From NCBI RefSeq assembly GCF_039544005.1, contig NZ_BAABKV010000001.1:2356001-2420000 (forward strand): a stretch of DNA of 64,000 bases. Reading direction: 5' to 3'. The DNA comes from Kitasatospora paranensis (lineage in GTDB: Bacteria > Actinomycetota > Actinomycetes > Streptomycetales > Streptomycetaceae). The first letter of the stretch is position 1; each line of letters begins with the position of its first letter. Positions 58,629 through 64,000 of this stretch are shown in pieces. The position numbers and the translations under genes are program-made. The notes under the pieces were generated by a model. The model was not told the DNA's origin, did no database searches, and saw nothing but the letters and a program-made list of their open reading frames with translations.

Positions 58629-60137
58629 TCAGAGGTGTTGGGCGAGGCGGTGGTAGGCCTGGTTCCAGCGGAGTTCGCGGGTGAAGCGGCGCATCGTGGT
58701 GTCGTTGTCGATGGTGACGAGTTCGACGGCGAGCATCTCGGCGAGGTCGTCGAGGACGTCGGTGCCGAGCGCCTTGGTCAGCACGGTGTGGTGGGGGCCG
58801 CCGGCGGTGAGCCAGGCCTCGGTGGAGGTCCGGAAGTCGGGGCGGGGCTTCCAGACGGCGCGGGCCACCGGCAGCTGCGGGAGCGGTTCGACGGGTGCGA
58901 CGACGTCGATCTCGTTGGCGACGAGGCGGAAGCGGTCGCCCATGTCGGCGAGTCCGACGACCAGGGCGGGGCCGGGGGCGGCGTCGAAGACGAGGCGGAC
59001 GGGATCCTCGCGGCCGCCGATGCCGAGCGGGTGGACCTCGCAGGAGGGCGTGTCGGCGGCGATGCTCGGGCAGACCTCCAGCATGTGGGCGCCCAGGATC
59101 AGCTCCTGGCCCGGCTCCAGGTGGTAGGTGTAGTCCTCCATGAAGGAGGTGCCGCCGGGCAGACCCTCGGCGGCGGCCTTGAGGGTGCGCAGCAGGGTGG
59201 CGGTCTTCCAGTCGCCCTCGCCGCCGAAGCCGTAGCCGTCGGCCATCAGGCGCTGCACGGCGAGGCCGGGGAGTTGGCGCAGGCCGCCGAGGTCCTCGAA
59301 GTTGGTGGTGAAGGCGCGGAACTCGCCGTCGGTGAGGAAGGTGCGCAGGCCGAGTTCGATGCGGGCCGCGTAGCGCAGGGCGTGGTGGCGGTCGCCGGTG
59401 GGGCGCAGTTCGGGGGCGAGGCGGTACAGGTCGTCGTAGTCCTTGACGAGTTCGGTGACGTCGGCGTCGGTGACCGCGTCGACGACGGCGACGAGGTCGT
59501 TGACGCCGTAGGTGTTGACGGAGACGCCGAGGCGGAGTTGGGCCTCGATCTTGTCGCCCTCGGTGACGGCGACGTCGCGCATGTTGTCGCCGAAGCGGGC
59601 GAGTTTCAGGCTCGCGAGCTCGGCGCGGCCGGCCGCGGCCCGGGCCCAGTCACCGACACGCCCGACAACCCGGGGATCGGTGGCGTGGCCGGCGACGGTC
59701 TTGCGGGAGACGCCGAGGCGGGACTGGATGTAGCCGAACTCGCGGTCGCCGTGCGCGGCCTGGTTCAGGTTCATGAAGTCCATGTCGATGGTGGACCAGG
59801 GCAGATGGGTGTTGGCCTGCGTGTGCAGATGGAGCAGCGGCTTGCGCAGCGCATCCAGGCCGGCGATCCACATCTTGGCCGGCGAGAACGTGTGCATCCA
59901 CACGATCAGCCCGATGCAGGCATCGTCCGCGTTCGCCTCCAGACAGATCCGCCGGATCGCCGCGGCATCCGTCAGCACCGGCTGCCACACCACCGGCACC
60001 GGGACATCCCCGGACGCCTCCAACTGCGCCGCGACACCGCGGGACTGCTCGGCGACCTGCTCCAGCGTCTCCGGACCGTAGAGGCCCTGACTGCCGGTCA
60101 GGAACCAGATCCGGCGGCCTTCGGTGGGGTTGTTCAT
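58629..60137 (-). CDS. araA: L-arabinose isomerase
   Basis: This enzyme converts L-arabinose to L-ribulose, the first catabolic step. At 502 residues it has family length. Seen are the start [19 protein letters not shown], the conserved [14 protein letters not shown] and [23 protein letters not shown], the catalytic region [14 protein letters not shown] with the metal-binding Glu, and FMEDYTYHL with a later His in [10 protein letters not shown]. It is the third gene of the araB-araD-araA operon, starting 14 bases after the araD stop. Confidence 0.95.
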   Translation of the reverse strand: MNNPTEGRRIWFLTGSQGLYGPETLEQVAEQSRGVAAQLEASGDVPVPVVWQPVLTDAAAIRRICLEANADDACIGLIVWMHTFSPAKMWIAGLDALRKPLLHLHTQANTHLPWSTIDMDFMNLNQAAHGDREFGYIQSRLGVSRKTVAGHATDPRVVGRVGDWARAAAGRAELASLKLARFGDNMRDVAVTEGDKIEAQLRLGVSVNTYGVNDLVAVVDAVTDADVTELVKDYDDLYRLAPELRPTGDRHHALRYAARIELGLRTFLTDGEFRAFTTNFEDLGGLRQLPGLAVQRLMADGYGFGGEGDWKTATLLRTLKAAAEGLPGGTSFMEDYTYHLEPGQELILGAHMLEVCPSIAADTPSCEVHPLGIGGREDPVRLVFDAAPGPALVVGLADMGDRFRLVANEIDVVAPVEPLPQLPVARAVWKPRPDFRTSTEAWLTAGGPHHTVLTKALGTDVLDDLAEMLAVELVTIDNDTTMRRFTRELRWNQAYHRLAQHL

Positions 60138-60151
60138 GGGGTGGTTCTCCT

Positions 60152-60829
60152 TCACCGGGCCACGGGCGCGGTCTGCTGGCCGTAGACGTGTCGGTAGCGG
60201 TGGTTGAGGGCGTCGATGTCGGCCTGGGCGATGGGCAGGGGCTCGCCGAGCTGGCACGAGATGTGGACGGTGCGGGCGACGTCCTCGCACATGACGGCGG
60301 CCTTCACGGCGGCCTCGGCGTCCTTGCCGATGGTGAACACGCCGTGGCTCTTCATCAGCACGGCGGGCGAGCGGTGGCCGGTGAGGGTCTCCACGATGCC
60401 GCGGCCGATGGAGTCGTCGCCGATGAGGGCGAACGGGCCGATCGGGATCTCGGCGCCGAACTCGTCGGCCATCGCGGTGAGCACGCAGGGCACCGCCTCG
60501 CCGCGGGCGGCCCAGGCGCTGGCGTAGGTGGAGTGGGTGTGCACCACTCCCCCGACCTCGGGCATGTGGCGGTAGACGTAGGCGTGCGCGGCGGTGTCCG
60601 AGGACGGGCTGTGCTCCCCCGCCACCACGGTCCCGTCCAGGTCGCAGAGGATCATGTTCTCGGGGGTGAGCTCGTCGTACGGGACGCCGCTCGGCTTGAT
60701 CACGAACAGGTCCTCGCCGGGCACCCGGGCGGAGACGTTGCCGGCCGTCCACACGACCAGGTTGTAGCGGACGAGTTCCTGGTGCAGGTCGGAGACCTGC
60801 TCGCGGAGGAGATCGATGGAGTCGCTCAC
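60152..60829 (-). CDS. araD: L-ribulose-5-phosphate 4-epimerase
   Basis: A 225-residue class II aldolase-fold enzyme that converts L-ribulose 5-phosphate to D-xylulose 5-phosphate. Seen are the phosphate-binding [24 protein letters not shown], the acidic Asp in [42 protein letters not shown] with the zinc His pair HTH, and a later His in MKSHGVFT. The start (GTG 60829) lies six bases after the araB stop. It is the middle gene of the operon. Confidence 0.93.
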   Translation of the reverse strand: MSDSIDLLREQVSDLHQELVRYNLVVWTAGNVSARVPGEDLFVIKPSGVPYDELTPENMILCDLDGTVVAGEHSPSSDTAAHAYVYRHMPEVGGVVHTHSTYASAWAARGEAVPCVLTAMADEFGAEIPIGPFALIGDDSIGRGIVETLTGHRSPAVLMKSHGVFTIGKDAEAAVKAAVMCEDVARTVHISCQLGEPLPIAQADIDALNHRYRHVYGQQTAPVAR

Positions 60830-60835
60830 GGCAGG

Positions 60836-62534
60836 TCAGTCCTCGCTGTTGTGGGTGAGGGCGGCGTTGCGGATCGCGCGCAGGCGGTGCAGCTGCTTGT
60901 CGGGGCCAGTGCCGAAGTGGTCGTGCAGGAGCCGGTACTCGGCGAACAGCGCGTCGTAGGCGTCCGCGCGGGCGTCGTCGGGGAGGTAGGCGTGGCGCTG
61001 GACGCGGCCCATCGCGGCCGCGGCGGCGCGCACGTCGCGGTGGGCGCCGGCGGCGACCGCGGCGTGGATCGCGGAGCCGAGGGCGGGGCCCTGCTCGGAG
61101 ACCGCGAGGGAGACCGGGCGGCGCAGCACGTCGGCGTAGATCTGCATGAGGAGGGGTTCTTCCTGAGGCCGCCGGTGACGACGAACTCGGTGACGGGGAC
61201 GCCGCCGGCCTCCAGGGCTTCGACGATGGTGCGGGTGCCGTAGGCGGTGGCCTCCAGCAGGGCGCGGTAGATCTCCTCGGGCCGGGTGGCGAGGGTGATC
61301 CCGATGATCACGCCGGAGAGGTGGGCGTCGACGAGGGTGGAGCGGTTGCCGCCCATCCAGTCGAGGGCGACCAGGCCGTGGCCGCCGACGGGCTGGCCGG
61401 TGATCTTGCGCGTCAGGAGCTGGTGGAGGTCCTCGCCGGTCTGCTCGGCCTCCAGCAGGTACTCCGCGGGTGCGCCCTGCCGCAGCCACCAGGCGAAGAT
61501 GTCGCCGACGGCGCTCTGCCCGGCCTCGTAGCCGTAGGAACCGTCGATGATGCCGCCGTCGACGACACCGCAGATCCCGGGGACGTCGGCGAGGTGGGCG
61601 CCGTTGACGACGTGGCAGGTGGAGGTGCCCATGATGGCGAGGAGCTGGCCGTGGTCGACGGCCCGGGCGGCGGGCGCGGCCACGTGCGCGTCCACGTTGC
61701 CGGCGGCGACGGCGATCCCTTCGGGCAGGCCCGTCCAGGCGGCGGCCTCGGCGGTCAGCGAGCCGGCGCGGGCGCCGAGCGCGATCAGCGGGTGCTCCAG
61801 CCGGGTGCGGGCGAAGTCGGCGAAGCCGGGGTTCAGCGCGCCGAGGTACTCCTCGGTGGGGTAACCGCCGTCCTGGTGGATGCCCTTGTAGCCCGCGGTG
61901 CAGGTGTTCCGGGTCTCGGTGCCGGTCAGCTGCCACACGATCCAGTCGGCGGCCTCGATCCACCGCTCGCCCGCCGCGTACACGGCCGGGTCCTCCTCCA
62001 GGACCTGGAGCGCCTTGGCGTACTGCCACTCCGCCGAGATCTTCCCGCCGTAGCGGTGGATCCACTTCTCACCGCGGGCGTGGGCGAGGGCGTTGATCCG
62101 GTCGGCCTGCGGCTGCGCGGCGTGGTGCTTCCACAGCTTCGGCCAGGCGTGCGGGCTCGCCTGCCACTGCGCGGTCTCGGCGAGCGGGGTGCCGTCCGCC
62201 AGGGTCGGCAGCACGGTGCAGGCCGTGAAGTCCGTGGCGATCCCGACCACCTGCGCCGGGTCGACGCCGGAGGCCGCCAGGGCGGCGGGAACGGCGCTCT
62301 GCAGGACCTCCCGCCAGTCCTGCGGATGCTGCAGCGCCCAGTCCGGCGGCAGGGCGGCGCCCGTTCCGGGCAGCCGCTCCTCGATCACCGCGTGCGGGTA
62401 GTCGTGGACGGCCGAGGCCAGGATTTCGCCGTCCCGCACCCGCACCAGCACGGCACGCCCGGACAGCGTCCCGAAGTCGACGCCGACGACGTAGGTCTCC
62501 GCGTCCGAGGCCGGAGCGGGGGTGTATCGGTCAC
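60836..62534 (-). CDS. araB: Ribulokinase (frameshifts near 62518-62522 and 61153-61156)
   Basis: This FGGY-family kinase phosphorylates L-ribulose. Repaired, it is 566 residues, the usual ribulokinase length. The N-terminus [22 protein letters not shown], the central [16 protein letters not shown], and [30 protein letters not shown] are typical. So is the late [31 protein letters not shown] with the continuing [14 protein letters not shown]. The first break (run of five G on the + strand) separates the GTG start at 62534, behind GAAGGA, from the kinase frame. The second follows LRKNP. Both are single-base losses. It is the first gene of the araBDA operon. Confidence 0.9.
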
Positions 62535-62724
62535 GGTCTCATCCTTCGTACGACGGGGGCGTCGGGCGGGCGGCGGCTCGGTCCGCGCCCTCGCGGGGCC
62601 GGTGGTCGGCCGGTGCTCCGTGTCCGCACCGGGCGGGCGGGAGCGGGCGGCCGGGGCGGGGCCGGGCCGGGCGGCCGGCGTGCCGGCGGTGCGGGTGGTG
62701 AGGGCGGCGGGAGCGCGCACAGCG

Positions 62725-62753
62725 ATTGTTAACGTTCACAATTGGGCTGTCAA
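62725..62753 (-). promoter_or_regulatory. Promoter and operator of the araBDA operon
   Basis: On the minus strand TTGACA (62753-62748), a spacer of about 17 bases, and a TAACAAT-like -10 form a strong promoter. The operator TGTTAACGTTCACA (62727-62740) fills the spacer and -10, just as at the transport operon. Predicted transcripts would carry a leader of about 180 bases before araB. The remaining gap at 62754-62885 shows nothing identifiable. Confidence 0.7.
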
Positions 62754-62885
62754 GGTCCGCCGCAGGGGCGGGCGGAGCATCGGGGCGGCGCCGGGGCGCG
62801 CCGGACGGCCGGGAGACGCCGGGGCGGCCGCCCGCCGGGGAGGCGGACAGCCGCCGCAGCGGTCGCCGATCCGCCGCGGAGCGGG

Positions 62886-63917
62886 TCAGCCCCGCGGCGC
62901 GGGGCCGGCCGACCTGCGCAGCACCATCTCCGGGGAGATCAGCACCCGGTCCCGCAGGTGGCCTGCGCCGGCGAGCTCGTCGACCAGCAACTCCAGTGCA
63001 CGGCGGCCGAGTTCCGCGAAGTCCTGGCGGACGGTGGTGAGCGGGGGGATGAGGTAGGCGGACTCCGGGATGTCGTCGAAGCCGATCACGCTGATGTCGC
63101 CGGGCACCGAGCGGCCCGCCTCGTGCAGCGCCCGGAGCATGCCGAGCGCCATGTGGTCGTTGGCGCAGAACACCGCGGTGACGTCCCGGTCGCCGGCGAT
63201 CCGCATGCCCGCCTCGTAGCCGGCCCGGGAGCTCCAGTCGCCGCTGTGCACCTTCGGCGCCTCGACCCCGGCCTGCTCCAGGGTGCGGCGCCAGCCGTCC
63301 TCGCGGTCCTGGCTCTCCAGCCAGCCGGCCGGACCTGCCACGTGGTGGACGGTGCGGTGGCCGAGGTCCAGCAGGTGGCGGGTGGCGGCGGCAGCACCGG
63401 CCAGGTTGTCGACGGAGACCGTCGGGACGCGCGAGCGGCTGCCCGCGCCGACCGCCACCACCGGGACGGCGCTGGACAGCTTGGCGACCGCACTGACCGC
63501 GGAGACCTGCGGGGCGATCACCACCACCCCCTCGACGCCCTGGTCGCGCAGCCGGTCGACGGCCTCCTGCAGGGACCTGCTGTCGAGCGAGCGCAGGCTG
63601 GCGACGCTGACGAAGTACCCCGCGCTCCTGGCCGCCTGTTCGAGGCCGTCGAGCATGGAGGCCGGGCCGTACAGGGTACTGGCGAAGCTCACCACCCCGA
63701 GGGTCTGGGAGCGCCGGGTGACCAGGGCGCGGGCGGCCGAATTGGGCCGGTAGTCGAGCTCGCGGATGGCGGCCAGCACCCGGTCACGGGTGTCGGGCCG
63801 GACGTGCGGCGCGCCGTTCAGGACGCGCGAGACCGTCTGATGGGACACCCCGGCCAGCTTCGCCACGTCCGCCATCACGGGCTGTCGGGGCTCCGCCCCG
63901 GCAGTCTCGTTTCCCAC
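62886..63917 (-). CDS. araR: LacI family repressor, probable arabinose regulator
   Basis: A 343-residue LacI/GalR regulator. The helix-turn-helix near residue 15 reads MADVAKLAGVSHQTVSRVLNG with hinge PNSAARALVTRR. The ligand domain contains VEGVVVIAP, SVDNLAGAAAATRHLLDLGH, VFCANDHMALGMLRAL and the typical GFDDIPESAYLIPPLTTVRQDF. The three TGTTAACGYTMACA-type sites at the transport and araBDA promoters are of the size and symmetry LacI proteins bind, and this is the nearest LacI gene. The symbol is functional shorthand: LacI-type arabinose regulators are not homologous to the Bacillus AraR. Confidence 0.82.
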   Translation of the reverse strand: MGNETAGAEPRQPVMADVAKLAGVSHQTVSRVLNGAPHVRPDTRDRVLAAIRELDYRPNSAARALVTRRSQTLGVVSFASTLYGPASMLDGLEQAARSAGYFVSVASLRSLDSRSLQEAVDRLRDQGVEGVVVIAPQVSAVSAVAKLSSAVPVVAVGAGSRSRVPTVSVDNLAGAAAATRHLLDLGHRTVHHVAGPAGWLESQDREDGWRRTLEQAGVEAPKVHSGDWSSRAGYEAGMRIAGDRDVTAVFCANDHMALGMLRALHEAGRSVPGDISVIGFDDIPESAYLIPPLTTVRQDFAELGRRALELLVDELAGAGHLRDRVLISPEMVLRRSAGPAPRG

Positions 63918-64000
63918 TCACAGCCCCCTCATCGGTGCAGAGCCAGTCGCGCGCTGCCACTGTCTCACGAGTGCCGGGGGAGTGTAGTTGTGTGCGCTCA
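63918..64000. other. Upstream region of the LacI gene, cut by the window end
   Basis: No gene is seen. On the minus strand the last 20 bases begin TGAGCGCACACAAC, which is AT-richer and could be part of the repressor promoter or of an operator, but the sequence ends before this can be judged. Confidence 0.3.

Overview
The window is 64 kb of very GC-rich actinobacterial chromosome. Codon use, GTG starts, SARP and LAL regulators, CebR-type operators and MsiK-dependent style sugar transporters point to Streptomycetaceae (Streptomyces or Kitasatospora). No rRNA, tRNA, insertion sequence, prophage or CRISPR array was seen.

Layout. (1) 0.2-9.9 kb, housekeeping and accessory genes: a DUF3105/DUF305 envelope pair, a MarR-controlled drug exporter, two alkylation-repair genes (Ogt and an Ada-AlkA fusion), and two small proteins. 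(2) 7.6-15.1 kb, a beta-glucoside regulon: a CebR-like LacI repressor, a lipoprotein plus two permeases, and a GH1 beta-glucosidase, linked by TGAGAGCGCTCTCA-type operators. (3) rsgA. (4) About 16.6-52.4 kb, a biosynthetic region. Its core is a leftward operon (40.9 to 23.4 kb) of two NRPSs, one PKS, an amidohydrolase, MbtH, an FMN reductase and an acyl-CoA carboxylase beta subunit. To the left are a LAL regulator, a diiron oxygenase, an exporter and an SDR. To the right are a DUF5829 protein, a SARP regulator, a KASIII-ACP-KASII set, a GMC oxidoreductase, an LLM oxidoreductase, an alpha/beta hydrolase, an O-methyltransferase, a hotdog thioesterase and an MFS transporter. (5) 52.4-64 kb, an L-arabinose regulon: a ChvE-type binding protein, ATPase and permease, araA, araD, araB and a LacI repressor, with TGTTAACGYTMACA-type operators at both promoters. 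A lectin-like protein and an MFS gene lie between.

The assembly line reads A-PCP / C-A-PCP / C-A(luciferase-like monooxygenase insert)-PCP / KS-AT-ACP-thioester reductase. Read by eye, the A-domain codes suggest an aromatic or hydrophobic residue, a branched aliphatic residue, and glycine. The glycine module carries the monooxygenase, and a flavin reductase in the same operon could feed it. One unreduced polyketide extension and reductive release would give an aldehyde or a cyclised product.

Sixteen places where a gene changes frame were found (fourteen confident). Every one is an apparent loss of one base, nearly always in a C/G run, and in the confident cases adding one base restores a full-length family protein. 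I treat them as probable sequencing errors and annotate those genes end to end.
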